A stretch of 47,252 nt of DNA from Thermoanaerobaculia bacterium (GCA_017883205.1 JADGNZ010000045.1:1-47252); one strand, 5' to 3'; counted from the stretch's first letter, positions 10,595 to 21,908 are shown. The notes: generated by a model not told the origin, from the sequence alone. Made by a program: numbers and translations.

Positions 10595-10925
10595 CGCGTA
10601 CCTTCTCGACATGCTCCGATTCGCGCAAGAAGTTCTGGAGTTTTCGCGCGGCGTTACTCGCGAGTTCTATCTCGCCGATCAGGAGAAGAGAAGAAGCATC
10701 GAGCGGTCACTCGAATTGGTTGGAGAGGCTGCGCGTCGCATCAGCCGGCCATTCCGTGAAGAACACCCAGAGATTCTGTGGAAAGATATCATCGGTCAAC
10801 GCAGTGTTCTGGCGCATGACTATGGTGACATAAGCGACGTTCGGGTTTGGGAAACCGCAACGGAGCGCATTCCCAATCTCGTTCGAGTGCTGGAGCAACT
10901 CGTGCCGCGGGAAGAGAAGGCGTAA
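10581..10925 (+). CDS. hepT: HepT-type HEPN-domain toxin (RNase)
   Basis: A 114-residue all-helical HEPN protein of the HepT (DUF86) group. The diagnostic RX4HXY motif is present as RSVLAHDY, giving the catalytic Arg and His of the RNase and the Tyr that MntA modifies. The SLELVGEAARRIS helix is also typical. ATG 10581 lies inside the 3' end of mntA. Free HepT is expected to cleave RNA, and AMPylation by MntA should block it. The preceding UPF0175 gene makes this a three-gene cassette rather than the usual two. Confidence 0.87.
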   Translation: MSRDDAYLLDMLRFAQEVLEFSRGVTREFYLADQEKRRSIERSLELVGEAARRISRPFREEHPEILWKDIIGQRSVLAHDYGDISDVRVWETATERIPNLVRVLEQLVPREEKA

Positions 10926-11029
10926 CAGACCAGCGCCATTCGATGGTTCGAGCGCCCCGCTCGTGCGACTGTGCGAGACATGCCATGCGCCCCAGTGCCA
11001 CGAAACTCCGTCCGATACAATTCGCCGCC

Positions 11030-12484
11030 ATGCTCTTCGATCCCTCCATGCGTGCACTGGCGCACGACGCTGTTGACGCGCTTTTCGACCACGTTGGCGG
11101 CATCGCGCGGCGGCCTGTTGTCGATTGGAGGAGTGCGGATGATCTGAGGGAGCGCGTTCGTATCGACGATCGAGGCGGCGCGGCGCCGATGCCGCTCGTC
11201 CGTTTGCTGATGGAGAACGCCATCCAGCTCCATCACCCGGCCTATATGGGGCATCAGGTCTGCCCGCCATTTCCCACCGCGGTCATCGCCGACCTGGTGA
11301 TCTCGACTCTGAATCAGTCGACGGCAGTCTTCGAAATGAGTCCGATCGGAACCGTGATCGAGCAGGAAGTCATCCGCTGGCTGGCGGACCGCGTCGGTTA
11401 TCCGGCAAACGCGCTCGGCACAGCCGTCTCCGGCGGCTCGGCGGCGAATCTCACTGGGTTGATGGCAGCGAGGGCGAGATGGAATTCGAAGCGGGAGTCG
11501 GGAGTCGGGGGTGACGTAGGTCGGACTCTCAGTCCGACAGGCAAAATTAGTCGGACTGGAGAGTCCGACCTACGTAAGACGCTGCGTCCAGTCATTCTCT
11601 GCTCTGCCGATGCCCATTACTCGATCGCGCGGGCTGCTTCGATCATGGGGATCGCCGCGGAAGACGTCATCAAAGTTCCGACGAACGATCGTCACCAGCT
11701 CGACCTCGGCGCGCTGAGCGCGGCCCTGCACGACGCTGACGACGTCATGGCCATCGTTGCAACATCCGGCTCGACGGCCACCGGCGCGTTCGATGATCTT
11801 CGCGCCATTGCGGCGTTGCGTGACCGGCACGACACGTGGCTGCACGTCGACGCGGCGCACGGCGCATCGGTGCTGCTCAGCGAGCGCCTGCGCCACCTCG
11901 TCGACGGACTTGACCTCGCCGACTCGCTCGCCTGGGACCCGCACAAGATGCTCTGGATGCCGCTCTCGCTCGGCGTGATCCTCGTCCGCGACGGCGTCTG
12001 GCTGCGACGCGCATTCGAAGCCGACGCACCCTATCTCTTCAACGCCGAGCGCGCCAGCGACAACATCGGCGAGATGACGATTCAGTGCTCCAAGCGCGCC
12101 GACGCCGTCAAGCTGTGGCTGACGCTGCAGGTATCCGGCACCGCTCCTTTCGAGTCCGCGCTGGATCACGTGACGGACGTGACGACCTATCTCTATGACC
12201 GCGTCACCGCATCCGACGACTTCGAGGCCATGCACGTGCCGGAGTTCAATATCTTCTGTTTCCGGCATCGCAGCGATGACGACACGAACGCGGCACTTCG
12301 CGAGAAGTTGATCCGCTCCGGCCACGCCTGGATCACATCGACGCTGCTCAAAGGTCAGCGCGTGCTCCGGGTGACGATGATCAATCCACGCACCGAGTGC
12401 AGCGATGTGGACCGGATGCTCGCCGCGCTGCGAAAGATCGCGGTGGCGGGGGTCGCTGGTCGGGAGTCGGGAGTCGGAGAATGA
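11030..12484 (+). CDS. PLP-dependent group II (aromatic-L-amino-acid type) decarboxylase
   Basis: A 484-residue fold-type I PLP enzyme of the DOPA/tryptophan/glutamate decarboxylase family. PLP-binding Lys306 is in SLAWDPHKMLWMP, and GGSAANL and HVDAAHGA are the other cofactor-contact motifs. The likely reaction is removal of CO2 from an aromatic or acidic amino acid; the substrate cannot be assigned. ATG 11030 is chosen because the protein then opens on the family's usual N-terminal helix; earlier starts add unrelated residues. Two oddities: residues about 155-183 are encoded by a dispersed inverted repeat inserted in frame (11490-11577), and the last residues (GRESGVGE) come from another repeat that runs into trmJ. 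Its stop overlaps the trmJ start. Confidence 0.85.
   Translation: MLFDPSMRALAHDAVDALFDHVGGIARRPVVDWRSADDLRERVRIDDRGGAAPMPLVRLLMENAIQLHHPAYMGHQVCPPFPTAVIADLVISTLNQSTAVFEMSPIGTVIEQEVIRWLADRVGYPANALGTAVSGGSAANLTGLMAARARWNSKRESGVGGDVGRTLSPTGKISRTGESDLRKTLRPVILCSADAHYSIARAASIMGIAAEDVIKVPTNDRHQLDLGALSAALHDADDVMAIVATSGSTATGAFDDLRAIAALRDRHDTWLHVDAAHGASVLLSERLRHLVDGLDLADSLAWDPHKMLWMPLSLGVILVRDGVWLRRAFEADAPYLFNAERASDNIGEMTIQCSKRADAVKLWLTLQVSGTAPFESALDHVTDVTTYLYDRVTASDDFEAMHVPEFNIFCFRHRSDDDTNAALREKLIRSGHAWITSTLLKGQRVLRVTMINPRTECSDVDRMLAALRKIAVAGVAGRESGVGE
11490..11577. repeat. Dispersed inverted repeat inside the decarboxylase gene
   Basis: The segment combines a GGGAGTCGGGAGTCGG stretch (11492-11510) with an inverted repeat: the left arm 11514-11537 begins ACGTAGGTCGGACTCTC and the right arm 11551-11575 is its complement apart from one indel. 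The insertion is in frame and adds about 29 residues of low-complexity, polar sequence between the conserved ARARW and the strand starting VILCSADAHYS. Confidence 0.85.
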
Positions 12485-12562
12485 CCGTTCCGCACAATCA
12501 GGGCAGTGGCTCCGACCCCCGACCCCCGACTCCCGGTGCCCGAGCCGGCCCCCGACTCCGCA
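12456..12562. repeat. GTCGGGAG-type inverted pair at the decarboxylase/trmJ junction
   Basis: Tandem GTCGGGA units at 12461-12479 are answered by CCCCCGAC and ACTCCCG units at 12511-12562, forming an inverted pair that spans the stop of one gene and the start of the next. The same motif family occurs at 11492-11510, 19405-19510 and 41677-41822. Confidence 0.75.
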
Positions 12563-13260
12563 TCGTTCTCGTCGAGCCGCGCGAGGCCGGCAACGTCGGC
12601 GCCGTTGCGCGGGTGATGAAAAACTTCGGCTTCACCGATTTGTGGATCGTCGGCGACCATCCCGAACTGCATCCGCTTGCCGGTTGGTGGGCGAGCGGCG
12701 CCGAGGATGTCGTGGCGGCGGCTCACTTCACGCCGGCGCTGCACCATGCGCTGGCCGATGCGCACGTCACCATCGCCACCACCTCATCCCGTGGACGTGC
12801 CACACCCTCGGACATGCAGCCCGCCGGCATCGCGCAACTCTTTTCGTCGATGGATGACTCGCAGACGCTGGCTCTCGTCTTCGGACGCGAGAACAGCGGT
12901 CTCACCAGTGAAGAGGTCCGGCACTGCCAGCGCACGGCCATCATCCCGACCGACCCTGCGTTCCCGACGATGAACCTCGCGCAATCCGTTGGCGTCTTCT
13001 GCTACGAATTGTCGACGACGTCGCGCGCCGCCGCACCGCGCGACCTGGCGCCGGCCGTGATGATCGATCGGCTTCACGAACGCATCCAGGCTTTCCTCGC
13101 CGAAGTCGGCTATCTCCTCGGCGACAACCCGGACCACATCTACGACGATCTGCGCCTCATCGCCGCACGTGCCGATCTCGACGCACGAGAGGTCACGATC
13201 CTCCTCGGCATCATTCGTCAGATGGAATGGAAGCTGGCTCAGGAAAGAGGCGCAAGGTGA
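12481..13260 (+). CDS. trmJ: tRNA (cytidine/uridine-32-2'-O)-methyltransferase TrmJ
   Basis: A 259-residue SPOUT-class RNA methyltransferase that uses S-adenosylmethionine to methylate the 2'-OH of nucleotide 32 in tRNA. The TrmH/TrmJ motifs are EPREAGNVGAVARVMKNFG (near 37), LVFGRENSGLTSEEV (near 137) and PTMNLAQSVGVFCYEL (near 161), the last two forming the trefoil knot. The C-terminal helical domain (about 210-258) supports TrmJ over shorter SpoU relatives. Start 12481 overlaps the upstream stop (ATGA). The first 26 or so residues (Pro/Gly/Arg-rich) are encoded by the repeat at 12511-12562, so the native N-terminus may originally have begun near residue 27. The 3' end overlaps the convergent response regulator gene by 22 bp. 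Confidence 0.92.
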   Translation: MTVPHNQGSGSDPRPPTPGARAGPRLRIVLVEPREAGNVGAVARVMKNFGFTDLWIVGDHPELHPLAGWWASGAEDVVAAAHFTPALHHALADAHVTIATTSSRGRATPSDMQPAGIAQLFSSMDDSQTLALVFGRENSGLTSEEVRHCQRTAIIPTDPAFPTMNLAQSVGVFCYELSTTSRAAAPRDLAPAVMIDRLHERIQAFLAEVGYLLGDNPDHIYDDLRLIAARADLDAREVTILLGIIRQMEWKLAQERGAR

Positions 13261-13664
13261 GGCTTGTGCGGACCATTCAGACAGTCAGCGATCAGGTCAA
13301 TGAATTTCTCAAGGTCGAACGGCTTGAGGATGGAGTTGCAGACGGCATTCGCCGGGATCTTGTCGACGCCGCGCTTGCCGGCGGCGGTGAAGACGATGAT
13401 GTGAGGCGGCGCGCTCGAGTGTTCCTTGCGGACTCGTTCGATGAACTCGTAGCCATTGACCCGAGGCATCATGAGATCGAGGAGAACCAGGTCGTACGAG
13501 GGATCGTGCTTGAGCTTTTCCAGACCGACGGCGCCGTCCTCGGCGAGCTCGACTTCGAACTTCATCCGCTTCAAGACGGCCTGAAGCAGGACACGGATTG
13601 CGAGGTCATCGTCGATGACCAGTATCCTCCGGCCGGTTCCGTCGAGCTTCCCCACCATGAGCAC
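13239..13664 (-). CDS. Single-domain response regulator (CheY-like)
   Basis: A receiver domain of about 141 residues with no output domain. The acidic pocket is LVIDDD, the phosphorylated Asp is in LVLLDLMMPRVNGYEF, and the conserved switch Thr and Lys are in IVFTAAG and ILKPFD. It would pass a phosphoryl signal to a partner by contact; no histidine kinase lies in the window. GTG at 13664 has GGGAG 5 bp upstream and is preferred; ATG 13658 is the alternative. The 35-odd extra residues of the longest frame, from 13817, are not receiver-like. It is convergent with trmJ, with the coding ends overlapping. Confidence 0.9.
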   Translation of the reverse strand: MLMVGKLDGTGRRILVIDDDLAIRVLLQAVLKRMKFEVELAEDGAVGLEKLKHDPSYDLVLLDLMMPRVNGYEFIERVRKEHSSAPPHIIVFTAAGKRGVDKIPANAVCNSILKPFDLEKFIDLIADCLNGPHKPHLAPLS

Positions 13665-13756
13665 CAAAACTCCCTTTCCTACCTTATTATGCGAAACGCA
13701 TACCGGCCTCAAGCTTAGACGCTTCATGAGATTACGGTATCCGGCCCCGTTGCACA

Positions 13757-14257
13757 ATGCCCGACCGAACTGAGGTTTATCCGTTTCGCCCGTGGGTGGC
13801 GCGGGCCGGTTTTTCAATCGTGCTCGTGGCCGCTGCCGTCACGGCGGCGATCCTCGTGGTGCTCGTCGTGAGCCCCTCAACTCGCTACGGTTGGATCGGC
13901 GAGCATGCGGTGTGGGCGTATGTCGCGACGCTCTGGATCGGCGGCCTGAAAGTGTGGCTCGGTGCGCGGCGGGCGATTGCGGAGATCGGCGGCGAGACGC
14001 TGACCCTCCGCCCGCTCCACCAGTTCCGGTCGCGAACGGTCCGGTGGGATGCGCTCCGCGGAACCGAACAGATGCTGGGCGGCGATCGGCTGATCGTCTA
14101 TTGGGACAGCCCCCGAGGGATGCGGTTCGTGGCGCTGAATCTCAACCTCATCAAAGGCCGCCGCAACTTCCTCGCCGCCGTCGACGAACGCCTGCGGTCG
14201 ATGGGTTTTGTGGAGAAAACCGTCGAGCGTTCGCGGTATCTCTCCCGGCCAGCGTAG
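13757..14257 (+). CDS. Two-TM membrane protein of unknown function
   Basis: A 166-residue protein. After a short cytoplasmic N-terminus there are two predicted membrane helices (about 17-38, FSIVLVAAAVTAAILVVLVV, and about 52-68, VWAYVATLWIGGLKVWL). A soluble C-terminal domain of about 90 residues follows, with beta-strand character (ETLTLRPLHQFRSRTVRWDAL, then RLIVYWDSPRGMRFVALN). The layout resembles bacterial membrane PH-domain proteins, but identity is too weak to name a family. It is divergent from the response regulator gene. Confidence 0.65.
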   Translation: MPDRTEVYPFRPWVARAGFSIVLVAAAVTAAILVVLVVSPSTRYGWIGEHAVWAYVATLWIGGLKVWLGARRAIAEIGGETLTLRPLHQFRSRTVRWDALRGTEQMLGGDRLIVYWDSPRGMRFVALNLNLIKGRRNFLAAVDERLRSMGFVEKTVERSRYLSRPA

Positions 14258-14342
14258 ATCACAAGCGCATGTGATCGCTGACACAGTGACCGCGACCGGA
14301 ATAGGCGATCGTGTGATCACCTTATTGAGACACGATCTCAAT
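14257..14342. promoter_or_regulatory. Candidate operators upstream of bfd-bfr
   Basis: Two palindromes lie in the 103-bp gap before bfd. GATCACAAGCGCATGTGATC at 14257-14276 has 6-bp arms. ATTGAGACACGATCTCAAT at 14324-14342 has perfect 7-bp arms around 5 bp and ends 18 bp before the bfd ATG, close to where RNA polymerase or the ribosome would bind. A GTGATCAC lies between them (14312-14319). Placement before iron-storage genes suggests an iron- or redox-responsive repressor site; the regulator is not known. Confidence 0.5.
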
Positions 14343-14360
14343 TGATCGGATGAAATCGAA

Positions 14361-14582
14361 ATGATCGTCTGCCTCTGCCGCGCGAAGAACGAACGTGACG
14401 TCCTGCGAGCCATCGAAGCGGGAGCGGAAACGGTTGCCGACCTGCAGGAATGCGGTATCGGTACCGACTGCGGCGGCTGCCACAATTTCCTCCGCAAGAT
14501 GTTGAGCGCGAACGCGAGCCTGCCGCCCGCGGCCTTTGTGCCGATGCCAGCCACCGAAGCGTGGTCGGAGAGTGTGGCTTGA
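14361..14582 (+). CDS. bfd: Bacterioferritin-associated ferredoxin (2Fe-2S)
   Basis: A 73-residue BFD-like [2Fe-2S] protein. The four cluster ligands are visible as CLC at residues 4-6 and CGGC in GTDCGGCHNFL at about 38-41. Bfd reduces the ferric mineral of bacterioferritin so that iron can leave as Fe2+. The adjacent bfr gene, 26 bp downstream on the same strand, supports this. The C-terminal 20 or so residues beyond the cluster domain look unstructured. Confidence 0.9.
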   Translation: MIVCLCRAKNERDVLRAIEAGAETVADLQECGIGTDCGGCHNFLRKMLSANASLPPAAFVPMPATEAWSESVA

Positions 14583-14608
14583 TAGAGTAGCGGGGGAGGA
14601 GATTCCGA

Positions 14609-15085
14609 ATGAAGGGCGACCAGAAGATCATCGACATCCTCAACGACGTGCTGACCTCCGAGCTCACCGCCATCAACCAGTATTTCGTTCATGCGGAGAT
14701 GTGCGACAACTGGGGCTACCAACACCTTCACGATCGCATTCGCAAGCACTCCATCGGCGAGATGAAGCATGCCGAGAGCCTGATCGAGCGGGTGCTCTTC
14801 CTCGAAGGCGTTCCGAACGTCCAGCGTCTCTTCAAAATCACCATCGGCGAGACCGTGCCGGAGCAGTTGAACGTTGATCTCGCCCTCGAGATCGATGCCG
14901 TCAAGCGTCTCAACGCCGGAATCGAGACGTGCCGCGAGGCAGACGACAACAACAGCCGTCACCTGCTGGAAGAAATCCTCGAGGATGAGGAAGAGCACAT
15001 CGACTGGCTCGAAGCCCAGCTCTCACTGATCGAACAGGTCGGCGCGCAGAACTATCTGGCCCAGCAGATTCACGAACACGAGTAG
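14609..15085 (+). CDS. bfr: Bacterioferritin
   Basis: A 158-residue ferritin-like four-helix protein, the usual length for Bfr. The ferroxidase ligands are recognisable (Glu in LTSELTAINQYF, ExxH in GEMKHAESL, Glu in LALEIDAV, ExxH in DEEEHIDWLE). The Met in GEMKHAES corresponds to the Met52 that binds heme across the dimer interface. Twenty-four subunits form a cytoplasmic shell that oxidises and stores iron. It is preceded by bfd and probably shares its promoter and operators; GGGGGAGGAG at 14591-14600 is a good ribosome site. Confidence 0.96.
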   Translation: MKGDQKIIDILNDVLTSELTAINQYFVHAEMCDNWGYQHLHDRIRKHSIGEMKHAESLIERVLFLEGVPNVQRLFKITIGETVPEQLNVDLALEIDAVKRLNAGIETCREADDNNSRHLLEEILEDEEEHIDWLEAQLSLIEQVGAQNYLAQQIHEHE

Positions 15086-15106
15086 CGGGCAGCCATCGCA
15101 TCGTAA

Positions 15107-18566
<3,460 letters not shown>

Positions 18567-18574
18567 GCCGCTCG

Positions 18575-19399
18575 CTACATCTCTTTCCGATACTTCGGAT
18601 CGAGTGCATCGATGAGACCGTCGCCGAGGAAGTTGAGGCCCATCACGGCGAGCATGATGGCGACGCCGGGCCAGATGGCGAGGTGATTGGCAAGCCCGAG
18701 GTATCGTCGTCCGGAGGTCAGCATCGCGCCCCATGACGGCGTTGGCGGCTGCACTCCGAGTCCCAGAAACGACAGTGCGGCCTCGGACAAGATCGCGCCG
18801 GCCAGGCCGAGCGTGGCCATCACGATCACAGGATTCACAATGTTCGGCAGTACGTGCAGCAGGATCACGCGCGGCGAGCGGGCCCCGAGCGCCTTCGCCG
18901 CGACGACGTAATCCATCTCCCGCACTTTCAGCACCTGGCCGCGTCCAAGCCGCGCGTAGCCGACCCATCCCTGTGTCGCCAGCGCGATGATGACGTTGTT
19001 GAGACTCGGGCCGAGCACCGCCACCATCGCGATTGCCAGGAGGATGCCGGGGAACGAGAGGAGGATGTCGGTGACCCGCATGATGACGGTCTCCATCCAA
19101 CCTCCGAAGTAGCCGGCCATTGCACCGAGGGTGATACCGATGATCGAAGCCAGGATGACGACGCTGAAACCGACGCGCAGCGAAACGCGAGAGCCCCAAA
19201 TGATGCGCGAAAGGACATCGCGCCCGAGGTCGTCGAGACCGAGAAGGTGTTCGTGCGACGGCGCTTCGAGGCGCCGTGCCGTGTCCTGCTGATTCGGATC
19301 GAACGGCGCGATCAGCGGCGCCGCCAGAGCGACGACGATCAGGGCTACAGTCAGGATGAGCCCTGAGGTAAAGGCGAAGTTGCCGAAGAAGCGCTTCAT
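18575..19399 (-). CDS. ABC transporter permease, DppC/OppC family
   Basis: A 274-residue inner-membrane permease of the peptide/nickel importer class. Features: the N-terminal OppC-type segment with PLIAPFDPNQQD and HLLGLDDLGRDVLSR, about six membrane helices, and the EAA loop (VVAAKALGARSPRVILLHVL) that docks the ATPase. The C-terminus GDGLIDALDPKYRKEM is typical of DppC. It pairs with the DppB-type gene upstream. No ATPase or solute-binding protein lies in this window, so substrate and direction of use are unknown. The gap to the DppB gene is filled by a repeat. Confidence 0.93.
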   Translation of the reverse strand: MKRFFGNFAFTSGLILTVALIVVALAAPLIAPFDPNQQDTARRLEAPSHEHLLGLDDLGRDVLSRIIWGSRVSLRVGFSVVILASIIGITLGAMAGYFGGWMETVIMRVTDILLSFPGILLAIAMVAVLGPSLNNVIIALATQGWVGYARLGRGQVLKVREMDYVVAAKALGARSPRVILLHVLPNIVNPVIVMATLGLAGAILSEAALSFLGLGVQPPTPSWGAMLTSGRRYLGLANHLAIWPGVAIMLAVMGLNFLGDGLIDALDPKYRKEM

Positions 19400-19404
19400 G
19401 ATCG

Positions 19405-19510
19405 GTCGGGTGTCGGGAGTCGGGAGTCGGGTGTCGGATATCGAGTCTGGAGTCTTCGGCAGTCGGAGCTGAATGCTTCGGGTGGGTTCCCGACACCCGA
19501 CACCCGACAG
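19405..19510. repeat. GTCGGGAG-type inverted pair between the permease genes
   Basis: Five heptamer-like units GTCGGGT/GTCGGGA at 19405-19437 face CCCGACACCCGACACCCGAC at 19489-19508, so the 106 bp can form a long hairpin with a loop of about 50 bp. It lies wholly between the two permease genes of one operon and may lower or process the downstream message. Confidence 0.85.
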
Positions 19511-19519
19511 CCGGCACCC

Positions 19520-20443
19520 TCACTCAAGTTTGATCCTCGGGTCGACCACGCCGTAAAGCAGGTCGCTGGCGAAATTGACGAGGATGTACGTCAGCGCGAT
19601 GACCAGAATCGAGGCCTGCACTTGCGGGTAGTCGCGTGTGGAGATTGAGGTCAGGAGAAGTCGTCCCAGGCCGGGCCACGAGAAAATCTGCTCGGTGATG
19701 ATCGCGCCAGTTAGCAGCGAGCCAAACTGCAGCGCCAGGACTGTGATCACCGGAATCAACGCGTTTTTCAGCGCGTGCCGGAAGATCGCCTGCGCTCGCG
19801 TGACACCTTTGGCGACGGCGGTGGTGACGTAGAGCTGCGTCAGTTCGTCGGCGAGGGAGATACGGATCATCCGCGTCAGGATCGCGGACAGCGCGAGACC
19901 CATCGTCAGCGACGGCAGGACCAGCGACCTCAACCCGGCGTCGCGGCCGGAGACGGGGAACCACTCGTGGTTGATGGCGAAGGCGATGATGAGCAGTGGT
20001 CCGAACCAGAAGCTCGGCATCGACACGCCGATCAACGCAAAGAAGCGCGCCAGGTTGTCGATCCAGGAGTTCCGATAGATCGCGGAAATGATCCCCAGGG
20101 GGAAGGCGACCAGGAGCGCGACGAACATCGAGCCGAACGCCAGCTCGATCGTCGCCGGGTAGCGGGTCTTGATCTGTTCGGCGACGCTGGTATTCGTCTG
20201 GAACGACGTGCCGAGATCGCCGCGAAGGACGTGCGTGACGTAGTGAACGTACTGCGTCCAGAGTGGCTGATCGAGTCCCAGCGCTTTGCGAACAGCCACG
20301 ACATCCTCGGCGCGCGCTCCTTCGCCCGCGATCTGAACCGCCGGATCGCCCGGGATCATGTGGATCAGCGAAAAGACGAGCGTCAGGATCCCGAACGCAA
20401 TCGGAATCATCTGCAGGAATCGGCGGAGGATGTATTGAGACAT
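19520..20443 (-). CDS. ABC transporter permease, DppB/OppB family
   Basis: A 307-residue permease, the standard length for DppB. The N-terminus MSQYILRRFLQMIPIAFGI and the segment VFSLIHMIPGDPA are hallmarks of the family. An extracytoplasmic domain follows (about 30-95), then five membrane helices and the EAA loop (VTTAVAKGVTRAQAIFRHAL). It works as a heterodimer with the DppC-type protein to import peptides or similar solutes, energised by ATPases encoded elsewhere. It is downstream of the TldE-like gene on the same strand, separated by another repeat. Confidence 0.94.
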   Translation of the reverse strand: MSQYILRRFLQMIPIAFGILTLVFSLIHMIPGDPAVQIAGEGARAEDVVAVRKALGLDQPLWTQYVHYVTHVLRGDLGTSFQTNTSVAEQIKTRYPATIELAFGSMFVALLVAFPLGIISAIYRNSWIDNLARFFALIGVSMPSFWFGPLLIIAFAINHEWFPVSGRDAGLRSLVLPSLTMGLALSAILTRMIRISLADELTQLYVTTAVAKGVTRAQAIFRHALKNALIPVITVLALQFGSLLTGAIITEQIFSWPGLGRLLLTSISTRDYPQVQASILVIALTYILVNFASDLLYGVVDPRIKLE

Positions 20444-20448
20444 GAATT

Positions 20449-20527
20449 ACGAAGGATGAGGGCGGAGGGATGAAGGATGAAGACCGCAGTGGCCGGTTCA
20501 TCCTTCATCCTTCTGCCTTCATCCTTT
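20449..20527. repeat. AAGGATGA-type inverted pair
   Basis: Units of GAAGGATGA and GAGGGATGA on the left are answered by TTCATCCTTCATCCTT and CTTCATCC on the right, an inverted pair that fills the gap between the TldE-like and DppB-like genes. A sister copy is at 21910-21993. Confidence 0.85.
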
Positions 20528-20528
20528 C

Positions 20529-21908
20529 TCACCCTTCGAGCGAGCTTTGTGCCATACCCGCTGTCTGCTGCTTCCCCGTAAAGTTCCAACCGGCGATCTT
20601 CATCACCGGCGCGATCGTACCGCCGAAGTGGTTGTACCAGGTGCCGACGCGGCGGCGCTCGCGCGTCAGTCCTTCGATGCGCGAGAAAGCCTCGACGATC
20701 GACTGCGTCCAGCGCAGGTTTGGCAGTCGCGCGACGACTTCGCCATCGCGGATGAGGAACGTGCCGTCGCGCGTGGTGCCGGTCATGAGCGCGGTCCGCG
20801 GCTCGAGGAGGCCGTTGACGTAGTTGAAGCGGGTGATCCAGATGCCGTGTTTCGTCGAGCGGATCAGCTCCTCGCGCGTGGCGTCGCCGCCTTCGATAGA
20901 GAGATGAAGCGCGGAGCCGTGATCGGAGCCGCCGAGGCTCCAGCCGTTGGCGGTCGGCGCAAACCCGAGGCGGTCGGCATAGGCTTTGTCGACGACCGGC
21001 GTGCGGACGATGCCGCGCTCGATGATGGCAACGCGCCGCTTGGGCAGTCCTTCAATGTCGAATGGGAAGGGGAGGAACGCGTCGTCGAGCGCGTCGTCGG
21101 TGAGCGTGAAATTCGCGCCGAGGATCTGGTTGCCGATGTTGCCGACGAAGAATGACGAGCCATCCTCGTACGCCGATCCGCTGAACGCGATCATGCCCAT
21201 CCACTCGAGCACCTCGGCGGTCGCCGGTGGTTCGAGGATGACGTCGTACGCGCCGGGAGCAATGTCTTCGATGACGTCAGCGCGAAGCGCGGCCTTGAAC
21301 GCGGCTTCTTCGCCGAGGGCAGTGACATCGACGTTCGAGCGATCGACGGCCGTTGCGTAGCCGGAACCATTTGCGCCGATGGCGATGACAGTGGCGTCGG
21401 ATGCGGTCAGCGTGCAGTAGCGCCGGACACCATGAGTGTTGGCGACGGCGACCGACGAGGCGCCGGTGCCGTAGACGCCGGCGAAATGGACCCCGCTTGC
21501 AACGCCGCGGTCGAACATCGTGCGAAGGGCGCGCGCTTTCTCCGCGGGCGCGATGTTCGCGGTCGCCTCGTCGAACGTCCGGACCGAGGGCAGCGGCTCG
21601 TTCGCGCGATAAAGCCCGCTGAAGTTCGGCAGCGGATCGGCGTGACGTGCCGCTTCACGCGCCAGCGCTGCCGTGCGCTCGATCTCAGCACCATCAAATA
21701 CAGTCGTCGATGCCACGCCCATGGCGTTGTCGACGATCACGCGCAACGACAGCTCCGCGCTGATCTCCGACATGTTCTGGTGAACGTTGGAGTTGGCGAA
21801 CCGGCTGATGTTCTGGTCGGTCGAGATGAACACAGCATCCGCCTCGGCTGTGCCAGCAGCGTTCAGCGCCTGATCGAGGATGTCGAATGAGTCGTGTTCG
21901 GTACGCAT
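20529..21908 (-). CDS. TldD/PmbA-family protein, TldE-like
   Basis: A 459-residue member of the U62/TldD-PmbA family lacking the zinc-binding HExxxH motif, which identifies it as the TldE/PmbA-like partner. The conserved N-terminal domain (about 10-190) contains DQNISRFANSNVHQNM, and the C-terminal domain contains GSAYEDGSSFFVGNIG and the family's LLEPRTALMTGTTRDG segment. The TldD-TldE heterodimer is a protease that trims unfolded peptides, including RiPP leader peptides and CcdA in E. coli. The TldD-like gene lies immediately upstream, separated only by a repeat, so the two form the complex. Confidence 0.9.
   Translation of the reverse strand: MRTEHDSFDILDQALNAAGTAEADAVFISTDQNISRFANSNVHQNMSEISAELSLRVIVDNAMGVASTTVFDGAEIERTAALAREAARHADPLPNFSGLYRANEPLPSVRTFDEATANIAPAEKARALRTMFDRGVASGVHFAGVYGTGASSVAVANTHGVRRYCTLTASDATVIAIGANGSGYATAVDRSNVDVTALGEEAAFKAALRADVIEDIAPGAYDVILEPPATAEVLEWMGMIAFSGSAYEDGSSFFVGNIGNQILGANFTLTDDALDDAFLPFPFDIEGLPKRRVAIIERGIVRTPVVDKAYADRLGFAPTANGWSLGGSDHGSALHLSIEGGDATREELIRSTKHGIWITRFNYVNGLLEPRTALMTGTTRDGTFLIRDGEVVARLPNLRWTQSIVEAFSRIEGLTRERRRVGTWYNHFGGTIAPVMKIAGWNFTGKQQTAGMAQSSLEG

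Noticed and set aside
14258-14360. Riboswitch before bfd
   Set aside because: Only 103 bp with two simple palindromes; no multi-helix junction or known aptamer core could be recognised.
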